From JBEKDJ01 sp050014415 (GTDB lineage: Bacteria; Desulfobacterota; BSN033; UBA1163): a stretch of DNA of 16,578 nt. A model generated the notes under the pieces. It saw only the letters and a list, made by a program, of their open reading frames with translations, made no database searches and had not been told where the DNA came from. The stretch covers positions 1 to 16,578 of the forward strand of contig JBEKDJ010000161.1 in NCBI GenBank assembly GCA_050014415.1. Reading direction: 5' to 3'. Numbering within the stretch: the stretch's first letter is position 1; the number at the start of each line of letters is the position of its first letter. The position numbers and the translations under genes were made by a program. Below are positions 1 to 6,436 of the stretch, piece after piece.

Positions 1-2
1 CG

Positions 3-167
3 ACTGATCTGGTCATGTCAGTCTCTAATTCCATGGAAACCGCCGCTGGAACATCTGCGCCAACAGCGGTTTCAAACCCCTCAGAAAAATCATCTCCAGA
101 AAAGACTCCAACCCCTACCCATGAGGAAAACGGCGGAAGAAAAATGAGGGCAATTGAAACTCAATGA
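3..167 (+). CDS. C-terminal tail of a gene truncated by the left window edge
   Basis: An open frame enters from the left edge and ends at TGA 165-167, giving about 54 residues. The tail is rich in Ser, Thr, Pro, Glu and Lys and looks disordered (for example SEKSSPEKTPTPTHEENGG). The first residues (TDLVMSVSNSMET) could be the end of an amphipathic helix. Such a helix-plus-disordered tail is seen at the C terminus of methyl-accepting chemotaxis proteins, but that is only a weak guess. A second plus-strand frame is also open to 147, so the reading frame is not certain. Function cannot be assigned from this fragment. Confidence 0.4.
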   Translation, partial: TDLVMSVSNSMETAAGTSAPTAVSNPSEKSSPEKTPTPTHEENGGRKMRAIETQ

Positions 168-245
168 GCCGCTAGGCGGAAACAAATTGGCACGCCGGGG
201 AACCTCTCAATCCCTCCGAGGATAATAGCCTCACCGATAAGTGAA

Positions 246-1175
246 ATGCTCAATAGATCCATTCGCATATTAAATTTCGATGATAGCGTTACCAAGCAAC
301 AGAACCTTGTTTCCCGGTATGAGACCGAAATCATCGACCTAAGAGATCTTGGACCTAGAGCAAGAATTTGGTTGGGCAAGAAGACAAAGAAAGAGATCGA
401 AAAACGTATCCAAGGCTCGGCCAAGAACTCCTTTACTTTCTTAGGATCCGGTGATTTTCACCAAGTCAGCCATGTTTTGATCAATCAGTTTGACGAACCG
501 ATCTGTGTGATCCTATTCGATTTTCATCCGGACTGGGACATTTTGCCTCCGCGCATGGGTTGCGGTTCTTGGGTGACGGAGAGTTTGAGAAACAAAAACA
601 TTCTGAAATTTGTTCTGGTGGGCGTTTCTTCCAAGGATCTATCGAGTCCCTGGATTCAGACCGGAAATATCAACTCGCTGGAAAGGAACAGGGTAGAGAT
701 TTATCCTTATTCACACCCTCCCTCATCTATCCTCTTTAGAAGAGCACCCGAGAATCTCTCCATCAGGAATAAGAAAGGCTTACTTCTAAGAAAGATCTAC
801 TGGAATGAATTGAAGGGGAAGAACTTGATGAAGTTATTTCCTTCGATTCTGAAACGTCTTCCCACACCAAGGGTTTACCTTTCCATTGATAAGGATTGTT
901 TAAGAAACGAGTATGCATTAACGAATTGGGAGGAAGGAATGCTTTCGTTAGACGAACTGCTTATGATGCTGAGGATGATTAAGGATCATATGGATATCGT
1001 TGGTATGGATATTGTTGGAGATTACTCAGAGATTTCTACCCACGGAAACCTCAAGAAATTTGTTTCCTATTTAGACCATCCTGGCGGCCTTAAGACAAAA
1101 TACCTACCCGAGGCTTTGATAACCGAGGTCAATGAAGGAACAAATATGAGAATCTTGGAACTTCTCCAATCCTAG
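246..1175 (+). CDS. Arginase-fold (ureohydrolase-like) metalloenzyme, substrate unknown
   Basis: This 309-aa protein carries the spaced metal-ligand motifs of the arginase/agmatinase superfamily. These are GSGDFHQVS (His72, matching the GGDHS motif), FDFHPDWD (Asp92, His94, Asp96; the DAHxD motif) and LSIDKDC (Asp215, Asp217; the SxDxD motif). All six positions that bind the two Mn ions in arginases are therefore kept. A later EEGMLSLDELL segment matches the family's 'GGLxxxE' helix. The DP that normally follows SxDxD is not kept (DCLRN), and overall sequence is divergent, so it is unlikely to be a standard arginase, agmatinase or formimidoylglutamase. The UPF0489 group is another possibility. 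No signal peptide or membrane segment is seen, so it should be cytoplasmic. The start has only a weak upstream GATAAGTGA. It converges on the DMT pair at 1245-2041 and stands alone on its strand. Hydrolysis of a C-N bond (amidine, amide or N-acyl) is inferred from fold only. Confidence 0.7.
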   Translation: MLNRSIRILNFDDSVTKQQNLVSRYETEIIDLRDLGPRARIWLGKKTKKEIEKRIQGSAKNSFTFLGSGDFHQVSHVLINQFDEPICVILFDFHPDWDILPPRMGCGSWVTESLRNKNILKFVLVGVSSKDLSSPWIQTGNINSLERNRVEIYPYSHPPSSILFRRAPENLSIRNKKGLLLRKIYWNELKGKNLMKLFPSILKRLPTPRVYLSIDKDCLRNEYALTNWEEGMLSLDELLMMLRMIKDHMDIVGMDIVGDYSEISTHGNLKKFVSYLDHPGGLKTKYLPEALITEVNEGTNMRILELLQS

Positions 1176-1244
1176 TCTCTCCGGTCAGCTGCTGATAGAT
1201 TTCCTAATACATTTGAAGCCAGAATGACTCCAGGGAGGCTAAAA

Positions 1245-1628
1245 TTAACTCAATGTAACCAGGGTGATCCCCAAGACGATTAGAAGGGTGCCAAACCATC
1301 GCACGAATTTCACTTTTTCCTTTAATATGAATCCGGAAGCCAACGCGATGAAGATATAGTGCATACTATCTAAAGAGAAGGCGAGATTCAAATCCGCTCT
1401 CGATAAGACAAAAAGCCAGATAAATAGAGAGAGGAAGCCAACTAGAATGCTAATCCATGCCCAAGGGGTCCGGATTAACTTAAGAACGAAAATGATCACT
1501 CCCTTGATATTACCCGGTGTTACCTGGTCTATGGAATTTACCCCTGATTTTAAGAAGAGTTCCCTGAATGTATCACAGACACTGGTAAAAACGATTAAGC
1601 AGAAGATATAGAGGTACCCTTCCCTCAT
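1245..1628 (-). CDS. Four-helix EamA/DMT-type membrane protein, second subunit of a pair
   Basis: This 127-aa protein has four predicted transmembrane helices (about residues 5-22, 45-64, 66-98 in two parts, and 108-126). It ends with the EamA/SMR-type signature LKEKVKFVRWFGTLLIVLGI. It starts at an ATG that overlaps the stop of the preceding gene by four bases (ATGA), so the two are translationally coupled. Helix 1 carries an acid in SVCDTFREL (Asp19) that aligns with Glu21 of its partner. A membrane acid at this position is typical of proton- or cation-coupled small multidrug resistance proteins, though alignment to the SMR glutamate itself is not certain. Paired, overlapping four-helix genes usually form heterodimers (EbrAB, ArnE/ArnF). 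Substrate is unknown. The GNAT gene two positions upstream suggests an acylated or amino-linked metabolite or lipid. It is the last gene of its run and converges with the arginase-like gene. Confidence 0.75.
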   Translation of the reverse strand: MREGYLYIFCLIVFTSVCDTFRELFLKSGVNSIDQVTPGNIKGVIIFVLKLIRTPWAWISILVGFLSLFIWLFVLSRADLNLAFSLDSMHYIFIALASGFILKEKVKFVRWFGTLLIVLGITLVTLS

Positions 1629-2041
1629 CTCGAACTACTCTCTTTGATGTAACTGCTCACCGAAATAAAAATGACTCCGATCAATATGAGAAATATACCA
1701 AGCCACCTTAACAGACCGACATGTTCATTGAGAAAAAAAATGGACACCAGGGCCACAAGGATATAGCTAAAGCTCGCCACAGGGACGGCGACGCTTAAAT
1801 CTACTTTTGAAAGGATCGCTGACCAGATGATGAACGCCAATATTAACGATAGGAGTCCGAACCAGAAAAAATGAGAAGAAAAGATGGATCCAAGAAAATT
1901 CAGGACATCGCAGAAACCTGTTATTTTTCGATTATATTCTAATAAGGCGCTTTTCTTGAAACAAAATTGGTGAAAGGTTTCCAAAACATCAGTGAAAACA
2001 AGAAACAGAAATATTCTTACGGTCAATTTTCGTTTTGGCAC
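1625..2041 (-). CDS. Four-helix EamA/DMT-type membrane protein, first subunit of a pair
   Basis: This 138-aa protein has four predicted helices and the DMT signature WSAILSKVDLSVAVPVAS followed by FFLNEHVGLLRWLGI. It begins with GTG at 2041, directly after the TAA of the GNAT gene (no spacer), and ends in a four-base overlap with the next DMT gene. All three genes must therefore be co-translated. Helix 1 holds Glu21 in DVLETFHQFCFKK, aligned with Asp19 of the partner. The length is typical of ArnE/ArnF and SMR subunits (about 110-130 aa) and half that of ten-helix EamA transporters. It is probably one half of an inner-membrane heterodimer exporting or flipping a small molecule or lipid-linked intermediate. 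The basic C-terminal tail (YIKESSSR) suggests a cytosolic end. Substrate is not predictable from sequence. Confidence 0.75.
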   Translation of the reverse strand: MPKRKLTVRIFLFLVFTDVLETFHQFCFKKSALLEYNRKITGFCDVLNFLGSIFSSHFFWFGLLSLILAFIIWSAILSKVDLSVAVPVASFSYILVALVSIFFLNEHVGLLRWLGIFLILIGVIFISVSSYIKESSSR

Positions 2042-3217
2042 TTAATCTTCCACGTCCCCTGCAGAAAAATCGGGCTTCACGAACATTGCAAGTAATCTGA
2101 TGACGGAGTGGAGAAAGAGATTATTGTGTTTTATGTAGGCATATAGAGGGATGAGACGACCGCCTAATGTTATCTTGGGAGCATAATCCGTTTGTCCCAC
2201 CTGATAGAAGCGTATGGAGTGTTTCAGGCACCATTCGATATTGAAACACCAGCTGACGAAATACAGAGAATATTGACGGGCGATATCATAGTCGAAACCA
2301 ATGAATTTGTCGATCAGTAAATCACCGTACACAAAGCAAAGATTAAAAGCGCTGAGCTTCCCATTGACATAATAAAGAAAATACTTGGTATGAGGACTCA
2401 GATCTTTTGAGACATGGATGAAGAATTCTCTCGTCAAAAACTCAAACTTTACTTTTCCGGCCCGATAAGTATTCAAATAGAGCCTGTATATGTCCTCAAT
2501 CATTTCTGTCACATCGTCAACAATGGTTATCTCGATATTCGCCCTTGCGTAGGCTTTCTTTATTTTGCGACGCAAATCCTTTCTTGTGGAATAACTTAAA
2601 CTCCTGAGATAATCTTCCAGGGACCTAAATTTCAATTCCATTCTTACAGAGGGAAAACTATCGACCCTTAAGAAACCCTTCTGTTTAAGAGAATCCAGGA
2701 GAATCGTATCCTCTTTTGAAAAATCTTTGAAAAGAACAAAGGGAATTCTCTGTTCTTTGCTGAATCTCTCCATAGCCTTTGCTATTTCATCAATAAGAAG
2801 ATGGGGATTTCTTAGATCCTTCCTGATACCTAAAACCCCATTCTCACCGAAAGGGGACCCGGAGAATAGAGTCCTTAAGATAAGAAACCTGGGAATAAAA
2901 CGGCGGATAAAACGGACTGCGTCTTTCATGAGACCTTCCAAAACAATATCCAAATAAAAATCAGCAACAAATAGCGGGGCTATTGATAGAATATTCTCCC
3001 CTCGATACAGGATCAAATAGTAAAAGGAAAATTCTTTGAGGTCCGACTTTTCAAGGGTCTGGTAAAACTCATACCCCTCTGGGATATTTCCAAATATGAA
3101 ATCCCATTCCTTCCTTTCGATTTGGTTAACCGAATCAACAATGTTATAGGTTACCGCCATCTTTCTCACGAATAAAACATCGCAGGAGAACTCAGAGGAA
3201 GTCGTGATCCTTTTCAT
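2042..3217 (-). CDS. GNAT-fold acyltransferase of the FemAB/BioF2-like type
   Basis: The C-terminal half shows the pattern of the 'Acetyltransf_6' (BioF2-like/FemAB-like) GNAT group. STRKDLRRKIKKA begins the domain, followed by a central VNGKLSAFNLCFVYG strand pair and a late GQTDYAPKITLGGRLIPLYAYI, a hallmark near the end of these proteins. Such proteins transfer acyl or aminoacyl groups to amines in peptidoglycan, lipid or exopolysaccharide pathways. The frame stays open to 3304, but its first 29 codons lie in another frame of a degraded histidine kinase, so that start is unlikely. Candidates are ATG 3217 (used here) and ATG 3160, where MAVTYNIVDSVNQIERKEW resembles the usual N terminus of the family. 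Neither has a strong ribosome binding site. It abuts the GTG of a four-helix DMT gene without spacer, forming a three-gene coupled unit. A product made by this enzyme and exported by the DMT pair is a reasonable inference; the acceptor is unknown. Confidence 0.72.
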   Translation of the reverse strand: MKRITTSSEFSCDVLFVRKMAVTYNIVDSVNQIERKEWDFIFGNIPEGYEFYQTLEKSDLKEFSFYYLILYRGENILSIAPLFVADFYLDIVLEGLMKDAVRFIRRFIPRFLILRTLFSGSPFGENGVLGIRKDLRNPHLLIDEIAKAMERFSKEQRIPFVLFKDFSKEDTILLDSLKQKGFLRVDSFPSVRMELKFRSLEDYLRSLSYSTRKDLRRKIKKAYARANIEITIVDDVTEMIEDIYRLYLNTYRAGKVKFEFLTREFFIHVSKDLSPHTKYFLYYVNGKLSAFNLCFVYGDLLIDKFIGFDYDIARQYSLYFVSWCFNIEWCLKHSIRFYQVGQTDYAPKITLGGRLIPLYAYIKHNNLFLHSVIRLLAMFVKPDFSAGDVED

Positions 3218-3234
3218 GTACGGAACTTCTCGTC

Positions 3235-3549
3235 TTAACTCTTCCGTGTGTTTGGAAGCGAGAAACAGAAGGTGGGCCCCTGGTTGACTTTCCCTCCAGT
3301 GCATACTCCCCCTCCATTTCGATGAATGATTTGCCGGACCAAGGTAAGCCCCACACCCGTTCCCTCATCGTCCTCCTGGTAAGGTAGCCTCTGAAAAAAG
3401 TAGAGCAATTGATTGCCTTGCTCCATATCAAATCCGACACCGTTGTCTTTGACATAGTAGATATTCTGATCATCCTCACTCCAGCCGCCAATCTCAATAA
3501 CCCCAGTCCTTTATTGATTCTAGTTTTGGAAGGAATTACTCAAAACGTG
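3235..3549 (-). pseudogene. Decayed C-terminal ATPase domain of a histidine kinase
   Basis: Read on the minus strand, this stretch encodes most of a HATPase_c domain. A possible N-box remnant (HVLSNSFQN) near 3549-3523 is followed by GVIEIGGWSED, the G1 box VKDNGVGFDM (about 3453-3424), the F-box-like LLYFFQRL, the G2 box EGTGVGLTLV (about 3366-3337), RQIIHRNGG and the end KVNQGPTFCFSLP, stopping at 3235. In-frame TAG (3522-3520) and TAA (3513-3511) lie between the N box and G1 box. There is no dimerisation domain or His box upstream, only the end of the DMT gene at 3570. The motif wording resembles PAS/phytochrome-type kinases. It is a non-functional remnant. It has probably misled start prediction for the GNAT gene, whose longest frame runs through it. 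It also suggests a past rearrangement between the ArnT-like block and the GNAT/DMT block. Confidence 0.72.
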
Positions 3550-3569
3550 GGCAGGTAGGTCAGGGTTAT

Positions 3570-3932
3570 CTAAGCCAATGAGGAAATAAGGAATCCGAGG
3601 CAAATCAATCCGACACCCACATAGCGCATCGGAGGAGTGCTCTCAAGAAAGATCACTCGTGACGATAGCATGACCAGGACAAATGTAAGAGCGGTAAACG
3701 GGTAGACAAAATTCAAGGTTGTCTTGGAGAGTGCGGAAAGCCAGAGAATCACGCTGATAACATAGAAAACCAATCCTAAGAAAACGAAAGGATTGAATAG
3801 GAGGTTGAATAATTCCTTGATCAAGTCTCCCCTCAGAGTCACTTCTCCGGTAACAAGAACACCTTTCTTCAGGGAAATCTGACCTAAGGTGGCCAAAACC
3901 ACCGCAATCAGGAGCGACAGAACAGGTTTCAT
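3570..3932 (-). CDS. ArnE/ArnF-like four-helix flippase subunit
   Basis: This 120-aa DMT protein has four predicted helices (about residues 3-22, 48-68, 74-93, 101-119). Its wording closely follows ArnE: helix 1 has ATLGQISLKKG (ArnE-like GQ..K), and later come ILWLSALSKTTLNFVYPFTA, TFVLVMLSS, and the terminal E-x-PP-R-x-x-GV-x-L/I-x-x-G pattern. ArnE/ArnF are the proposed flippase subunits for undecaprenyl-phosphate-aminoarabinose. Helix 1 lacks the acid seen in the two DMT proteins at 1245-2041, so this is a different functional type. A strong AAGGAG lies seven bases before the ATG. It follows the ArnT-like gene by 271 bases on the same strand, fitting a role in moving a polyprenyl-phosphate-sugar to the periplasmic face. 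It is present as a single subunit. It may act as a homodimer or pair with another subunit. Confidence 0.75.
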   Translation of the reverse strand: MKPVLSLLIAVVLATLGQISLKKGVLVTGEVTLRGDLIKELFNLLFNPFVFLGLVFYVISVILWLSALSKTTLNFVYPFTALTFVLVMLSSRVIFLESTPPMRYVGVGLICLGFLISSLA

Positions 3933-4026
3933 TGGATTTCTCCTTCTCTTTTAATTCAACCAAGAAAATGTATCGATTTAGCTGTTTGAAACAACCTTTG
4001 TCAAATCCCTCCCGACCTTCCTTTTC

Positions 4027-4077
4027 CAAAGGGAGGAGAACTCTTATATCAGAAGTAATTTAAGAATTCCTCCTTTG
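4027..4077. repeat. Imperfect inverted repeat between the ArnT-like and DMT genes
   Basis: The left arm CAAAGGGAGGAGAACTCTTA (4027-4046) pairs imperfectly with the right arm TAAGAATTCCTCCTTTG (4061-4077), leaving a 14-base loop. About 15 pairs can form, with small bulges. It lies in the 271-base gap between the stop of the ArnT-like gene (4204) and the start of the ArnE/F-like gene (3932). No U-run follows on either strand, so a classical intrinsic terminator is not supported. It could be an RNA processing or stability hairpin, or a partial transcript barrier. The rest of this gap holds nothing recognisable. Confidence 0.4.
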
Positions 4078-4203
4078 AAAAATGGGAATAAAAGGAGATG
4101 TAACAGTATTTCAAAACGTCAAAGTGTCTACGAACAATCCCCATTTAACCAGGAATCATATTTTCTAGTAACGACTCTTCCTCTTGATGAATTCTTCCCT
4201 ATC

Positions 4204-5643
4204 TCACTTCGCTCGGTAAAGCGTCCAATCACCAAAAGTTCCAATTGGCGTCAGTTTGTCCAAGAGCGACGGAGGAATTTCTGATAGATATTTCCTCTTC
4301 ACTGCATACAGATGGTCTTTTCCGGAATTCAGCCTCTGCAAAACAGTGAATTCTGTACCCTCATTTTCATGAGGTATAATCAAATCTTGGCCGTAAAAGT
4401 ATGCTGAATAAGGAATATTATGGACGAATATGAGACGACTGTCCAGGCCCAAATGATCTATCTTGTCTCTGGCAAGCTTGACAATCCCTTTGGTAGAGAA
4501 TTTTTTCTCGACCAGAGGCAGAGCAAGAGGATGGACGATACCATAAAGGATGACAAGAGCGATTGAAAATCGCATCATGGTTGCCCTATTCAATCCTGAT
4601 CTTTCCATAAAGATTGCACCCCAGATGGCAAAAAAAGGGAGGATCGGCAGCACATAGGGCATAACAAGTTGGTGGGCAAAGCACAGAAAAAGGGTCATTC
4701 CCACTAGACCAAACGTGAACAGACTTGTCCGCTCATCCTTAAAAAAGCTGCCGAGCCATTTCCACCTATGCCTCCTAAAGAGTAGAATAGCACACCACAG
4801 GGTCCAGGGCAGACCTGCAAGAAAAAGCATCCCTACAGCAGCCCCATACGGCTGTTTACGCCCACTTCCGTAAAGGTCCCCATATCGATGGGTGACAAAT
4901 CGCAGCAGATTTTCGTTAAGAAAAAAGTACTTTAGAAATCCTGGATTTCGGTTCTCAGCGAGCCAAAACCACGGTATAGTGAGGGTTAAGAACACAAGGA
5001 TTCCTATCCACCATCCATGGTTCTTAAGGGTATTCCATCTCCGGTGGATCAATGTCCACAAGAAGACGGGAATTCCGAACATCACCACAGCAATAGGCCC
5101 CTTGATCAGAAATCCCAGGCCAAGGAAGGTGAAGATACAAAGGCTCCAGAGTCGCTTCCGGACTCTCGTTGTTTCTAAGAGGAAAGCCTGATAAGACAAA
5201 ATGGCTCCCGCGACACAGAAGGCAAGCGACATATCCACGACTACCGCACCGGCAAGCATGAAAAATAGGATACATGTGGAAAGGATCAGCGCTGCCCGGA
5301 AAGCAAGATCCCTGTCCACATACCGTCGAAGAACAAAGACCATCAGAGTAACAAGAAAAAATGCGCCAACGAGGCTGGGGAATCTGAGGGCGAATTCATT
5401 CATCCCAAAAAGACGCGTGCTTAGTACTGCAGCCCAGAAATGCAGGGGAGGTTTTCCTAAGTAGGGTATCAGCTTCCCGTTCATCCAAACTCGAGGCGTA
5501 ATCCAATCGCCCGAATTCGCCATCTCCCTAACGATGATGCCATAGCGGGCTTCAGTATTGTCTGTAAGAGGTGGGAGGGGAAGTGTGACGACTCGGATGG
5601 CCAGGATCACACAGAGTAATACCCAGACAGATCTCTCACTCAT
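4204..5643 (-). CDS. ArnT-like lipid-linked sugar transferase (PMT fold, GT83/GT39 type)
   Basis: This integral membrane glycosyltransferase should take a sugar from polyprenyl-phosphate and place it on an envelope lipid or other acceptor at the periplasmic side. After the first helix comes TDNTEARYGIIVREM, with acidic Asp28 and Glu31 where the PMT/ArnT family keeps its catalytic loop. Then GKPPLHFW (Lys64-Pro-Pro-Leu) and LFGMNEFALRFPS follow, closely matching the ArnT KPPL..NEF.AR.PS signature. Many further helices and a short C-terminal soluble region follow. At 479 aa it is somewhat shorter than enterobacterial ArnT (about 550). The frame is open to 5724, but ATG 5643 is preferred because it overlaps the stop of the deacetylase gene by eight bases; ATG 5658 is the alternative. 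It is third in a run of overlapping genes (GT2, deacetylase, transferase), so it probably uses the sugar they prepare. Lipid A is the likely acceptor by analogy with ArnT and Francisella FlmK; the exact sugar is inferred, not shown. Confidence 0.85.
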   Translation of the reverse strand: MSERSVWVLLCVILAIRVVTLPLPPLTDNTEARYGIIVREMANSGDWITPRVWMNGKLIPYLGKPPLHFWAAVLSTRLFGMNEFALRFPSLVGAFFLVTLMVFVLRRYVDRDLAFRAALILSTCILFFMLAGAVVVDMSLAFCVAGAILSYQAFLLETTRVRKRLWSLCIFTFLGLGFLIKGPIAVVMFGIPVFLWTLIHRRWNTLKNHGWWIGILVFLTLTIPWFWLAENRNPGFLKYFFLNENLLRFVTHRYGDLYGSGRKQPYGAAVGMLFLAGLPWTLWCAILLFRRHRWKWLGSFFKDERTSLFTFGLVGMTLFLCFAHQLVMPYVLPILPFFAIWGAIFMERSGLNRATMMRFSIALVILYGIVHPLALPLVEKKFSTKGIVKLARDKIDHLGLDSRLIFVHNIPYSAYFYGQDLIIPHENEGTEFTVLQRLNSGKDHLYAVKRKYLSEIPPSLLDKLTPIGTFGDWTLYRAK

Positions 5644-6436
5644 GAGGACTCTTCTCATGTGAAAACAGAGGCTCCAGAGAGCGGAGAACAAGGTACTCAC
5701 GGACTCTATCCCCGATATATTCATCGGGAATATTCAATTCAGACACATCATCGCGAGCTGCCGGGTGAACAACCATTTCATATCCTTCTTTTTGTACCAC
5801 AATACGACGCAAGCAGGAAACACTGGAATAATCCGCTGTCGAAGGATAGACACAGGGTAAAAACATCAACCCCCATTTCTTCCATTTTAAGCGTGCCCAC
5901 AACGCTAAAATGATGACAGGACTAATTCGGCTCAGAAGGCGCGCAGGATCCCAGGGCACGCGCACTTGGGTTATGCCAACTTCCCGAAGAATTGGCAGAA
6001 TCGATTTCATCATCCCTGGGATGAGGTGGATATGATGATGGCTATCGAGGTACTTAGGAAAGACCGCATAAGATTCTAATATGGAAAGCTGCTCACGAAG
6101 CAGAAGCATAGCCTCCTGGCAAAGGCGCCTCCGCCTATCCTGACCAGAAAGAAGGAATAGCAGAGCGACTCGGGTGGGGGATGGATGAAACCACCCATCT
6201 ACAGCCAGATGCCGAATCCGATCACCGAGAAACGTTTTGCCAAATGTAAGACTAAAGTGTAGGCCTATGGTCAAGGTAGGCAGTGCCTTTAACTCTTCTA
6301 ATCCGTGGTTAACGAAGGAACCCGAGGCTAAAATTGAAACGCGCTGTATAATCCCTCTTCGTGCAAGCTCGAAAATGCCCTCGTTTATGCCCGGAGACAG
6401 TCCCCAGTCATCAGCGTTTATAAAGGGCAGGCCCAC
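5636..6436 (-). CDS. YdjC/ChbG-family (NaxD/HpnK-like) sugar deacetylase
   Basis: Numbered from the GTG at 6436, this 266-aa protein shows FINADDWGLSPGINEGI (metal ligand and catalytic Asp9/Asp10), GLHFSLTFG (His60), the DSHHHIHLIPGM metal motif (residues 131-142) and a late VVHPAA (His224). These are the hallmarks of the YdjC/ChbG deacetylase family. Members remove N-acetyl groups from chitooligosaccharides (ChbG) or from undecaprenyl-phosphate-N-acetylgalactosamine (Francisella NaxD); HpnK is a hopanoid-locus relative. Its place between a polyprenyl-phosphate glycosyltransferase and an ArnT-like transferase favours a NaxD-like role. The frame is open to 6517, but GTG 6436 has GGAAAGG six bases upstream and aligns with the family start. 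That leaves a 26-base overlap with the GT2 gene, while the 3' end overlaps the ArnT-like gene by eight bases. No membrane anchor is evident; action at the cytoplasmic membrane surface is inferred. Confidence 0.85.
   Translation of the reverse strand: MGLPFINADDWGLSPGINEGIFELARRGIIQRVSILASGSFVNHGLEELKALPTLTIGLHFSLTFGKTFLGDRIRHLAVDGWFHPSPTRVALLFLLSGQDRRRRLCQEAMLLLREQLSILESYAVFPKYLDSHHHIHLIPGMMKSILPILREVGITQVRVPWDPARLLSRISPVIILALWARLKWKKWGLMFLPCVYPSTADYSSVSCLRRIVVQKEGYEMVVHPAARDDVSELNIPDEYIGDRVREYLVLRSLEPLFSHEKSPHE

Noticed and set aside
1..147. Second plus-strand frame open from the left edge to TGA at 145-147
   Set aside because: The translation is rich in Trp, Gln, His and Pro with no pattern, while the frame ending at 167 gives a more protein-like disordered tail; not certain, but less likely.
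161..424. An 87-codon minus-strand open frame
   Set aside because: Mostly antisense to the arginase-like gene, with no domain pattern and biased hydrophobic composition typical of an antisense shadow.
3643..4029. A 128-codon minus-strand open frame
   Set aside because: It overlaps the ArnE-like gene in another frame; only the latter has a strong AAGGAG site and membrane-helix pattern.
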